Shown here piece after piece: positions 22,758-33,223 of a stretch of 64,000 nucleotides of DNA. Made by a program: the position numbers and the translations under genes. The notes below the pieces were generated by a model. It saw only the letters and a list, made by a program, of their open reading frames with translations, was not told where the DNA came from and searched no databases. The number at the start of each line of letters is the position of its first letter. Position 1 is the stretch's first letter. The stretch is from Vanilla planifolia. Lineage: Eukaryota; Streptophyta; Magnoliopsida; Asparagales; Orchidaceae. The stretch is from assembly GCA_023846275.1 (NCBI GenBank), contig CM043877.1, positions 13,871,107-13,935,106 on the forward strand. Reading direction: 5' to 3'.

Positions 22758-22990
22758 CAACTATCCGACCTGGGAGAGAGAATCAACGTAGGAATCCACA
22801 CAGGTATGTGAATAACCGGCGAGGAGAGCTTCAGAAGAAACATGGCTTTTTTTTGAGGCATTTCGTCGAACACATTCTGTGCATATTCCTGCATTGTCAC
22901 ACTTGGATTGCAGACTGGCGGGGACTAGCGGCATTACGTTTTGAAGACGTGAGAGCAAAGGAGCTCAGACAAAAGGTAATCTTCCCGTCG
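22758..22990 (-). pseudogene. Frameshifted PPR-like (PLS-type) exon fragment
   Basis: On the minus strand two adjacent frames together spell a pentatricopeptide-type pattern: SHVFKT, VCNPSVTM, EYAQNVFDEMPQKKAM, then in the next frame EALLAGYSHTCVDSY. PLS-class PPR proteins have H.H+.K.G, V.N.L+.MY, A..+FD.MP.+ and W..++.GY in that order, which fits. A single A-run (about 22850-22857) is where the frame shifts. Only about one and a half repeats are visible, with no start codon or downstream E/DYW domain, so it is a fragment. A chance resemblance is possible because the stretch is short. Confidence 0.5.
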
Positions 22991-23112
22991 GTAAAGGAAA
23001 TTGCCGAAGGCGGGAGTTGTATACTGGAAGACCAGGTCGAGGTTCGCGGGAAAAACTGGCGTTGAAAGATAACCTCAGCTCCCGTTTTGTGAAGTGGATT
23101 AAAATTTGCCAG

Positions 23113-23143
23113 AAATAAATAAATAAATAAATAAATAAATAAA
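23113..23143 (+). repeat. (AAAT)n microsatellite, about 8 copies
   Basis: Uninterrupted AAAT units seen directly. The neighbouring DNA to 23650 is AT-rich and shows no gene. Confidence 0.95.
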
Positions 23144-23690
23144 CCAGCCAATTGCTACATCTCAAAATAATTTTTTTCCATTTAATAAAATCCATGGTAA
23201 TTGAAACTTAATAAAATGTAGGAAATGCTTTCTCTCAAGCAGACCGTCTCCTATATGTAATTTACCATTTTTTAATAAATAAAAATATATTTTTAACATA
23301 TTTACATTATTTTATTTATCATATTTTAACTAAAATCGTTGGATGTCATTTTGTTCTGATAAATGTATTATTTTACTTAATCTTGTTCATTAATTTTTTT
23401 TCTTTTTTTTTTTTCATAACAGATATATAAAATATTTTCGAAATTAACAGTTATTATTATTATTTGAGAAATAAACCTTTTTAAAAAAATTTGGAAGTAA
23501 GTTATGACTTTTCCATTAAACAGCAAATTCGTTGATCATAAATGTTTCTCCAGAAATAACTCATAAAAATTTACAAGATTAAAATAAATACGAATAATTT
23601 TTCCCATTTTTATAATTAATAAAAACTATTTTTAAAAAACTTTGAAATTTATTCTTAGTCATAGTAATTGTTTATAAAGATTTTTTCATG
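23144..23690. other. AT-rich intergenic stretch
   Basis: T- and A-runs with stops in all frames. No domain or RNA gene is visible. Confidence 0.4.
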
Positions 23691-24217
23691 GATCAGCCAG
23701 GTCATCTTGTCCAGCCTGTTATTGCCCCGAACATTGGGTCCCACCTGCTCGGATCCGAACCAACTGATCACGATCCCGACCGTCATTAGAAGCAGATCAA
23801 GCGTTACGTGGAGCCCGCACCACTCCTCGGCTAAAGCGATCCACTCGAAAGAGCTCACACGGAGACCATTCCAGAGACCCTCGCCAGATATTATTCGGCC
23901 TCACTAACGTGTTCCGACGGACCACTCGACACCATTCCATGCAAGAAGAAACCTCCTCGATGGCTACAAGTGCCCACAAGCCCACATTTACGAACCCCCT
24001 AGCCGCTAAAAGCAAAGATGCTTCTCCTTCATTTGGCTTAGGTTAGGGTTACTAAAACCATCTTTCGTTGCTTAAGTCATGTTAGGGTAGAAAACCTAGT
24101 GTCTTCTTCTTTATAAAGCACCCAACAACCCCCCTCTCTATCTCACCATCCCTCCCCTCCACATTGTCCCTCTCTACTTCTCTCTCTTCTTCATCTTCTT
24201 CTTCTTCTGCTTCCTCC
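23691..24217 (+). promoter_or_regulatory. Putative promoter and 5' leader of the MYB gene
   Basis: A CG-richer stretch directly upstream of the MYB start codon. TTATAAAG at 24111-24118 is a good TATA box, 100 bp before the ATG, followed by a CT-rich tract (24130-24215) typical of a plant 5' leader. Upstream are a TTAGGGTT telo-box-like motif (24043-24050), an ACGTG core (23806-23810) and CAACTG (23761-23766), a MYB-binding-type site. The transcription start is probably near 24140-24150 by TATA spacing. Function of the individual motifs is inferred from word matches only. Confidence 0.6.
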
Positions 24218-25830
24218 ATGGTGGAGGAGACTGGGAACATGGAGAAGAGGTTAAACAGCAGTCAAGAGGCAGAGGTGAGAAAGGGGCCATGGACCATGGA
24301 GGAGGATCTCATACTTATTAACTACATCGCCAACCATGGAGAAGGGGTTTGGAACAACCTCGCCAGGTCTGCAGGTGACTGAAAGATAGATATACAATCG
24401 TATTATATTTGTCTTCGTTTTTTTCTTTCTTCTTTCTTTATCAGTTGATGGGTTTGGGTGAGAAGGTTTGAAGAGAACGGGGAAGAGCTGCAGGCTTAGG
24501 TGGCTGAACTATCTGAGGCCGGACGTCCGGCGAGGGAACATCACGCCGGAGGAGCAGCTACTCATCATGGAGCTGCATGCCCGATGGGGTAATAGGTGAG
24601 TTCTTTCTTTCTGCGTAAGAGAGCTATAAAAAAATGATGGCATATCGCTTTCTCTCTATCAAATACATATATATATATATATATATGGATATCTCATGCC
24701 TTGGGAAAAATATCTAAGGAGATGACGGTTTGAGGTGCTTTTGTGAAAGGAATGACCATGATGAAGAAAGCGACTTAATATTTAAATATGGAAAGAGATA
24801 TAAGTTATATTTTTCTTATGTATAAAAAACATATTAAATTTCTTTATTTTTCATTAAAATATATCAATTTATTCCAAGGTATGAAATCATTAAAATCTTA
24901 TGAAACACTGTGTTGTGCTTTAAAAACATGTGTTTATGAATATATTTTTATTAATTTTTTCTTATTTTCAAGCTTCGTTTAATAGTGCATCATATAAAGA
25001 AATCATTATTTAGGAAAAAGCTAATTAAAACAAAAAACAACTCCTTCTATTTTTTATCTTTTGAAGAGAAATCATTACTACAAAATCATCAATCATGATA
25101 TGTTCAACTTATAAAACTCAATTTTTTTTTTTTTTAAAAACAAATTTAATTAAGAACAAGAAATGCAAAACTCACACATATAACTTACTACCCTTTATCC
25201 ATGGAAGATATTTTTCTCATCCATGTGTGATAGAAGAAGACTTATAGCCATTTTCCATTTCCATGAAGGATCACAATTGCCAAACTAACCCTTGCATATT
25301 TATTTCCCAAACCCTTACCAAATTTGTTCAAGATATTTTCTATCTACCAAATTATTAGGCAAGCTTACTATTAAAGAAAGCCTTTCCTTGAAGTCTTACG
25401 AAGACAAGATATTTTTCTCAAAGCCAACCAACTCAACACACTTTCTTCATCACACATGCCATGCATGCTAAAATCTCATGTCTTCTCTCCAACATCTAGA
25501 TGGTCAAAAATCGCAAGACAGCTCCCAGGGAGGACCGACAACGAGATCAAGAACTATTGGCGAACGAGGATCCAGAAGAAGGCAAAAGGTGGCGAGACGA
25601 CGGAATACTCGGGTTTGACGATGGCCGATACGGGCAGCACAAACAGAGCGAACAGCTTGGAGGAGGGACATGGCTTGACTCAACCAATATGCTATCCCAT
25701 GCACCCTATTCCTAACCCTCACGAGGCTTATAATAGTAACCCACCAGCATATAACTGTGGAGATTCAAGTCATGACAACTTTTGGAGTGTGGAGGACTTC
25801 TGGTCCATGCAATCTCTTAATGGAGACTAA
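24218..25830 (+). CDS. MYB24-like: R2R3-MYB transcription factor, subgroup 19 (MYB21/MYB24/MYB57 type)
   Basis: Three exons: 24218-24374, 24466-24595 and 25500-25830 (stop TAA 25828-25830), giving 205 residues. Introns of 91 and 904 bp have GT-AG ends, and the 130-bp middle exon is the standard R2R3-MYB size. The ATG at 24218 has a good context (TCCATGG). The ATG at 24239 (residue 8, MEKR) is an alternative that matches how Arabidopsis MYB21 begins. R2 spans about residues 21-71 with W25, W45 and W65. R3 spans about 74-124 with I78, W97 and W116. The sequence [19 protein letters not shown] and the C-terminal signature W191 to D205 ([15 protein letters not shown]) identify subgroup 19. Known members are nuclear, jasmonate-responsive activators that bind JAZ repressors and control stamen filament, anther and petal maturation. 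The classical R3 bHLH-binding signature is absent. The linker between R3 and the C-terminal motif is shorter than in Arabidopsis (205 versus about 214-226 residues). The gene looks intact. Confidence 0.93.
24667..24686 (+). repeat. (AT)10 microsatellite in MYB intron 2
   Basis: Ten uninterrupted AT units lie 71 bp into the second intron, a likely polymorphic site. Confidence 0.9.
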
Positions 25831-25987
25831 GCTGAAGAGAAGATAGAGCAAGAAGAATTACTTGGCATTACTAAGCTTCTACATATATGAGAGTGTACTT
25901 GAGCTCTTGTTTGTAAAAAAGGTAGCTACTTGTTATGAGTGATGATTAACATATGAACGTATATGTAATAAGTGTTGTGTGGACGAT

Positions 25988-25993
25988 AATAAA
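25988..25993 (+). terminator. Candidate polyadenylation signal of the MYB gene
   Basis: AATAAA lies 158 bp after the stop codon, within an AT-rich stretch and after TGTAATAAGTGTTG-like sequence typical of plant 3' ends. No competing canonical signal is nearer. Confidence 0.5.
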
Positions 25994-26101
25994 TTATATT
26001 CTCTTGGCTTGTTGAAAAGTTTTGTGGGTAACTTAGTATGAAAGGAGTGAAGAATTCATGAGCCATGGATTTCTATTTGTCTAAAGCATTACATGATGTA
26101 G

Positions 26102-26637
26102 CACGTGCGAGCATCTGTGCTTGTCCCCCCTCACTAATTTCGACCAAAGCCGAAGTTGCCAACCATGGCTAAATGTGGCTAACCCACGGCCACATTTCAC
26201 GTGCCACCCAACTCCAATTGCTCGATAGAAACCATCCATGGCTCATTCGATCTCCTTCTCTTTCGCTATGGTGAACGGCGACGGATGCCTAACAGTTAGG
26301 TTACGGTGCTCTATTCCTTGTGTCCGTCGAGCCGAATTGCCTAATCCAGCACGTGCTTGTCGACCACGAGGACGTTTGTACAGCTACGAAGCCGGTCTCG
26401 GCCGTCGAGATGAGGCACGTGGGTGAATTAAACGGCGTGGATCGGATCTCCGCACGTGGTGATTTCTTTGAACCGACGGGGGATGACGTGGGTTTCCATT
26501 TCGGGTAAGTGCGGAGGGTCGTTGAGTCTGATTGGGTGGGTTTTAACCTGTTAAGGATAACATTTACCTGATTCTGGAATATAAGCACGTTTTCCATAAG
26601 GGAAATCTGGAATACTTAAATGGGCCCACAGCACGTG
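26102..26637. promoter_or_regulatory. Cluster of six CACGTG G-boxes in a GC-richer block
   Basis: CACGTG occurs at 26102-26107, 26198-26203, 26350-26355, 26416-26421, 26453-26458 and 26632-26637, with an extra ACGTG at 26486-26490. G-boxes bind bHLH (MYC, PIF) and bZIP (ABF, HY5) factors and act as ABA-response elements. The block is CG-richer than both flanks and has only short frames (62 codons plus, 98 codons minus) with no recognised domain. It could be a promoter whose gene has been lost or displaced by the tandem array that begins about 115 bp to the right, a 3' enhancer of the MYB gene, or a relic. No intact gene adjoins it other than the MYB. Confidence 0.55.
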
Positions 26638-26751
26638 AGAATTGAAGATGTTGCTTGTAATTAACAGTGGGGATGACTTTTTTATTGATAACAACATATA
26701 AGTGATGAGATTTTATAAATTTTATAAGTTGATAAAAAATTGAATCTTTTT

Positions 26752-29700
26752 GCTATTTTAATTAAATTAATTAATAAAAATAGCATTATGACAAAAGTAA
26801 ATTTAATTCTTTTTATTAAAAAAATACAAGATGGTGGTTTATTTGACATTATAAATGATTAGATCTACTAAAAAAATAAATCATATAAGCAATTTTAGCT
26901 ATTATGAGCCATAAAGATAGCTATGGTATGAAAGAGTTTGCAATGGTTCAAATTACTACAAAATGCTCATGATGAAAAAGTCGATGTCTAGATATCATAT
27001 TTCAAAAATATTTTAAAACTTTATAGGAAACTATCAACTTTGAATTAACCATTTTTGAAAGTGTAACTAATCTTCTTTTTAGAGAGGGATTTATCTCTAA
27101 TTTTGACATTTTGGTCTAAGGGTAACAAGAGTTTTATGATTCATATTAACATTTTCACCTTTTATAACAAAAGAATTATAAACAAGTTATTGGCTTTCGT
27201 TAAATCTTGAAGACTTAATTAACTACTTATTATATTTTTAAACTTTTAAAAGATTATGTATTTTATTATATTAAAGACTTTCATATCTTTAACCCTTTTG
27301 AAATTAAATATTTCTATGATTTATGTTTAAAATTTAGAACCCTATTTTAAAACAAACTTTATTTAGATCAAAATATTATGTAATCCTCTCATATGTACTA
27401 TTGTCATAGCCCGCCTAACCAATCCTTTTTATTAGTCATATCAAAGTAAGCAATAATCTCAATAACACAAAACTAATAATATATTTTGAAATCAATTTTT
27501 AACATAATAAGTAACATAAACTATAACAATGAAAACATGTGCCTCTAATATCGTTCATAAGCACAACTTAGCGATGCAAGTATCCATAAATATACAGAAT
27601 GTGAATTATATGAATATCTCATAATAAACTTGTCACAGAGCTTAACATAAACTCTTTTGTTTTTAGATACCTATGTGACATGCCATTATGTTCTCCTAGC
27701 TTTTTGTGCATTTGTGTTTTGATTATAATTCAAATAAGTAATAAATATAACAAATTTAATAGATAAATTAATAGTTACAAATAATACAATAGGATAAAAT
27801 GTAAAAATAAACTACTCATAAATAACAAAAGAGATATAACAAATATATGTCATCTTAAAAGTACTTTTAAAAATTTGTTACTAGTATGTATATATGTCAT
27901 TTTCATTCTATGAACTTTATGCATTTATCTTTTAATACTTTTTTTTTTATTATTTCTTATTTTTTGTCATTTCTCATATTTCTCATCTTTTAAGAATTAT
28001 GAAGTATAGGCTCTTTTTATTTTGCTATTTTTTCATTATTTTAGCTCCACAAAATCCTATATCATTACACATCTAATTGCATCAACACATATATAGACAT
28101 CAATCCATAGATATATCATAATTAGTTAAGGATCATAATCATATCATTTATGCTTATCATTATCTTATACAAAAGTACTAGAGATATTAAAGTCAACTTA
28201 TCAAGGCTTTATAAAAAAACACTAATAATAATTGAGAATGAGAGCTCTTGTCTTATTAAAAAAATCATATTACCTATTTATTATCTTATATCATAACATA
28301 AGATATATCATTAGGCTTTATAATTTAATCTAAAAACTTATTCATTTTTTATATTCATTTATACTTTCTTATTTTATGTTCTGATACTTATAATAATTAA
28401 AATATAATATACAATTACATTGACTTGATTTTATTTACACAATCAAATGATACTAATAATATGATATATAAGATTAAAATATATATGCATAATTATCTTA
28501 TCACGTTCACATTAATATATTTTAAAGATATGTAAAATTAACCTACCTTCATCATAATTATTTTTATTCATTAACTTAATTCAATACAATGATTCCTCTG
28601 TGATTAATTTCTCATACAAACAAATGATACATAGTTATCATAAATTGCTTTCTTTTTTATGCATAATATATTCACAATTTTATATTATGTTTAATACATG
28701 AATTTCTCATTCGTTCTCTTTCTTTTTTTCTTATTTTAACCATTTCTTTCTTCTTATATATGGTATATATATTCAATATATTGTACATCTCATATCTTAT
28801 GTATTGCACATTAAATTGTGATGTGCTATGCATAACACATGAGATAGTTATTATTAAAACTATTTTTCTTCACATATTTTGATCCAAATCTTAAAGCCAA
28901 CTTCAAGTTAGGAACAAATTGAGAACTATTCAAAAATTAAGGGCACACCTAACACCTCTAAATCTATTTTAACGAAAACTTCACATTTAATTAAAATCAT
29001 GATTTGAGACCAACTTTCCAATAAACTCTCATTCTTAGTTTCAATAAATTCAATGGGATAACCAAAATGAAATTTCATGCAAGACTAGCTTAAGGCTATA
29101 CCTTGTTGAGCCTCTTCATGTTGCAAATGATCTAATAACTTCCCAAAATTTTCTAAATACTTTTCTTTAGGTTTTCTCATTGCAATTTTATTTTCCTCCA
29201 TTGTTTTCATGCCAATAGCTAGATCCTCACCTTGATCTCTCTCAAGGCTCCATTGCAACATTTCTCCCTCCTTCCAATAGTTGCTAAATCACAAGGATCC
29301 CATATATTTTCTTATTTAAACTATGGAAACAGAAAGACGCTAGAAGTACATATCTTAATCTCCTTTCAAGATCTAAATAGTGGCTTAGTTTCCCCTTCTC
29401 TACTTTTCCTTCTCTTTCAACTAGATGTTATACTACTTTCTCAAAAAAGGCACACTAACCCTTATCCTAGCTAGTTTTAAGATAAATGATGCTAATAACC
29501 GAAATACACTTTACTATTTAAGGGCTTATTACATTTTTTACCATTCCTTTAAATAAATTTTTTTTTAATTAATATTTAGCATAAAAAAATCATAATAATT
29601 AAAATTCAAAATTGAAAAATTATGAGTTGCATTTCAAAAAGTTTTTCTTGAGAAACTCTTCCAAATTAATTGTTCAAACTATAATTTTTAGATATTTTGC

Positions 29701-29987
29701 ATATTGGAACTTCGAAATGTGCTAAAATTGATTATTTCAAATATGCTTTTATAAAATGTCAAAATATCTCTGTATACATTAAAATATAAATGTTTTGTAT
29801 TTAAATATATGTATTTGTCATATTATGCATATGTTATACAAAATTAAAAATTTATATTATTACAATCTCATACCATGTGAAAATGTTATTTTGAAAATTA
29901 AAAGAGTTATGGATGCTAATAGTTCATATTAATTTCACTTCCTATATCACATCTCTCTTAATTTGATTATGTTACTTTTGTCATAAT
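26752..29987. repeat. Array unit 1 (edge copy, most diverged)
   Basis: 3236 bp. LTR-like segment 27402-29533. The first 400 bp carry several differences from all other copies (for example GAGAGGGATTT instead of GAGAGCGATTT, and GGTCTAAGGGTAAC instead of CGTCTAAGGGTTAC), and the left arm of the inverted repeat lacks seven bases. It shares GCCCGCC and CTATTTTAAAAC with units 2 and 12. Confidence 0.95.
27402..29533 (-). mobile_element. LTR-like segment of the array unit (shown for unit 1; repeated in every unit)
   Basis: On the minus strand it starts TGTAATAAGCCC and ends GGTTAGGCGGGCTATGACA. The ends resemble the solo LTR (TGTAACAGCC ... GGTAAGGTGGGGTGCCTGACA). Near the 3' end both also share TATATTTTGAAA and, 47-51 bp on, GAAAACATGTG (plus-strand words at 27480/27531 and 15873/15920). 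Directly before the start, on the minus strand, lies a purine-rich tract (29534-29550, AAAGGAATGGTAAAAAA) in the place of a polypurine tract. After the end, the minus strand reads ATAGTACATATGAGAG, only weakly like a tRNA-Met primer site. No target-site duplication brackets it, as expected if the LTR is joined to internal sequence on both sides. Confidence 0.65.
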
Positions 29988-30034
29988 GCTATTTTAATTA
30001 AATTAATTAATAAAAATAGCATTATGACAAAAGT
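29974..30034. repeat. Perfect 22-bp inverted repeat with 17-bp AT spacer, at each unit junction
   Basis: The left arm ACTTTTGTCATAATGCTATTTT (first 20 bases at 29974-29993) is the exact reverse complement of 30013-30034. The spacer 29996-30012 is all A and T. It recurs at the start of units 3-12. In units 9-11 the right arm has one mismatch (AAAAACAGC). In unit 1 the left arm has lost GTCATAA and the recognisable array starts there. It could fold as a hairpin in RNA or extrude in DNA. In the LTR-element reading it sits roughly in the middle of the 1104-bp internal region. Confidence 0.95.
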
Positions 30035-33000
30035 AAATTTAATTCTTTTTATTAAAAAATACAAGATGGTGGTTTATTTGACATTATAAATGATTAGATC
30101 TACTAAAAAAATAAATCATATAAGTAATTTTAGCTATTATGAGCCATAAAGATAGCTATGGTATGAAAGAGTTTGCAATGGTTCAAATTACTACAAAATG
30201 CTCATGATGAAAAAGTCGATGTCTAGATATCATATTTCAAACATATTTTAAAGGCTTTATAGGAAACTATCAACTTTGAATTAACCATTTTTGAAACTGC
30301 TACTAATCTTCTTTTTAGAGAGCGATTTATCTCTAATTTTGACCTTTTCGTCTAAGGGTTACAAGAGTTTTATGATTCATATTAACATTTTCACCTTTTA
30401 TAACAAAAGAATTATAAACAAGTTATTGGCTTTCGTTAAATCTTGAAGACTTAATTAACTACTTATTATATTTTTAAACTTTTAAAAGATTATGTATTTT
30501 ATTATATTAAAGACTTTCATATCTTTAACCCTTTTGAAATTAAATATTTCTATGATTTATGTTTAAAATTTAGAACCCTATTTTAAAACAAACTTTATTT
30601 AGATCAAAATATTATGTAATCCTCTCATATGTACTATTGTCATAGCCCGCCTAACCAATCCTTTTTATTAGTCATATCAAAGTAAGCAATAATCTCAATA
30701 ACACAAAACTAATAATATATTTTGAAATCAATTTTTAACATAATAAGTAACATAAACTATAACAATGAAAACATGTGCCTCTAATATCGTTCACAAGCAC
30801 AACTTAGCGATGCAAGTATCCATAAATATACAGAATGTGAATTATATGAATATCTCATAATAAACTTGTCACAGAGCTCAACATAAACTCTTTTGTTTTT
30901 AGATACCTATGTGACATGCCATTATGTTCTCCTAGCTTTTTGTGCATTTGTGTTTTGATTATAATTCAAATAAGTAATAAATATAACAAATTTAATAGAT
31001 AAATTAATAGTTACAAATAATACAATAGGATAAAATGTAAAAATAAACTACTCATAAATAACAAAAGAGATATAACAAATATATGTCATCTTAAAAGTAC
31101 TTTTAAAAATTTGTTACTAGTATGTATATATGTCATTTTCATTCTATGAACTTTATGCATTTATCTTTTAATACTTTTTTTTTTATTATTTCTTATTTTT
31201 TGTCATTTCTCATATTTCTCATCTATTAAGAATTATGAAGTATAGGCTCTTTTTATTTTGCTATTTTTTCATTATTTTAGCTCCACAAAATCCTATATCA
31301 TTACACATCTAATTGCATCAACACATATATAGACATCAATCCATAGATATATCATAATTAGTTAAGGATCATAATCATATCATTTATGCTTATCATTATC
31401 TTATACAAAAGTACTAGAGATATTAAAGTCAACTTATCAAGGCTTTATAAAAAAACACTAATAATAATTGAGAATGAGAGCTCTTGTCTTATTAAAAAAA
31501 TCATATTACCTATTTATTATCTTATATCATAACATAAGATATATCATTAGGCTTTATAATTTAATCTAAAAACTTATTCATTTTTTATATTCATTTATAC
31601 TTTCTTATTTTATGTTCTGATACTTATAATAATTAAAATATAATATACAATTACATTGACTTGATTTTATTTACACAATCAAATGATACTAATAATATGA
31701 TATATAAGATTAAAATATATATGCATAATTATCTTATCACGTTCACATTAATATATTTTAAAGATATGTAAAATTAACCTACCTTCATCATAATTATTTT
31801 TATTCATTAACTTAATTCAATACAATGATTCCTCTGTGATTAATTTCTCATACAAACAAATGATACATAGTTATCATAAATTGCTTTCTTTTTTATGCAT
31901 AATATATTCACAATTTTATATTATGTTTAATACATGAATTTCTCATTCGTTCTCTTTCTTTTTTTCTTATTTTAACCATTTCTTTCTTCTTATATATGGT
32001 ATATATATTCAATATATTGTACATCTCATATCTTATGTATTGCACATTAAATTGTGATGTGCTATGCATAACACATGAGATAGTTATTATTAAAACTATT
32101 TTTCTTCACATATTTTGATCCAAATCTTAAAGCCAACTTCAAGTTAGGAACAAATTGAGAACTATTCAAAAATTAAGGGCACACCTAACACCTCTAAATC
32201 TATTTTAACGAAAACTTCACATTTAATTAAAATCATGATTTGAGACCAACTTTCCAATAAACTCTCATTCTTAGTTTCAATAAATTCAATGGGATAACCA
32301 AAATGAAATTTCATGCAAGACTAGCTTAAGGCTATACCTTGTTGAGCCTCTTCATGTTGCAAATGATCTAATAACTTCCCAAAATTTTCTAAATACTTTT
32401 CTTTAGGTTTTCTCATTGCAATTTTATTTTCCTCCATTGTTTTCATGCCAATAGCTAGATCCTCACCTTGATCTCTCTCAAGGCTCCATTGCAACATTTC
32501 TCCCTCCTTCCAATAGTTGCTAAATCACAAGGATCCCATATATTTTCTTATTTAAACTATGGAAACAGAAAGACGCTAGAAGTACATATCTTAATCTCCT
32601 TTCAAGATCTAAATAGTGGCTTAGTTTCCCCTTCTCTACTTTTCCTTCTCTTTCAACTAGATGTTATACTACTTTCTCAAAAAAGGCACACTAACCCTTA
32701 TCCTAGCTAGTTTTAAGATAAATGATGCTAATAACCGAAATACACTTTACTATTTAAGGGCTTATTACATTTTTTACCATTCCTTTAAATAAATTTTTTT
32801 TTAATTAATATTTAGCATAAAAAAATCATAATAATTAAAATTCAAAATTGAAAAATTATGAGTTGCATTTCAAAAAGTTTTTCTTGAGAAACTCTTCCAA
32901 ATTAATTGTTCAAACTATAATTTTTAGATATTTTGCATATTGGAACTTCGAAATGTGCTAAAATTGATTATTTCAAATATGCTTTTATAAAATGTCAAAA

Positions 33001-33223
33001 TATCTCTGTATACATTAAAATATAAATGTTTTGTATTTAAATATATGTATTTGTCATATTATGCATATGTTATACAAAATTAAAAATTTATATTATTACA
33101 ATCTCATACCATGTGAAAATGTTATTTTGAAAATTAAAAGAGTTATGGATGCTAATAGTTCATATTAATTTCACTTCCTATATCACATCTCTCTTAATTT
33201 GATTATGTTACTTTTGTCATAAT
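29988..33223. repeat. Array unit 2
   Basis: 3236 bp. LTR-like segment 30638-32769. Has GCCCGCC and CTATTTTAAAAC like units 1 and 12, and ATCTATTAAG like units 3 and 4. Confidence 0.95.

Noticed and set aside
24164-24217. Upstream extension of the MYB frame with a serine-rich N-terminus
   Set aside because: It would start at TTG in the CT-rich leader. The first in-frame ATG with good context is at 24218.
26238-26597. Overlapping open frames (62 plus, 98 minus) in the G-box block
   Set aside because: The frames are mutually antisense, match nothing I recognise and depend on the local GC richness. The G-box cluster is the better-supported feature.
29232-29474. 80-codon open frame repeated identically in units 1-11 (also at 32468, 35704, 38940 and so on)
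   Set aside because: It has no ATG (it opens with TTG), lies antisense inside the LTR-like segment, resembles no family, and its identity among copies is explained by recent array homogenisation rather than selection.
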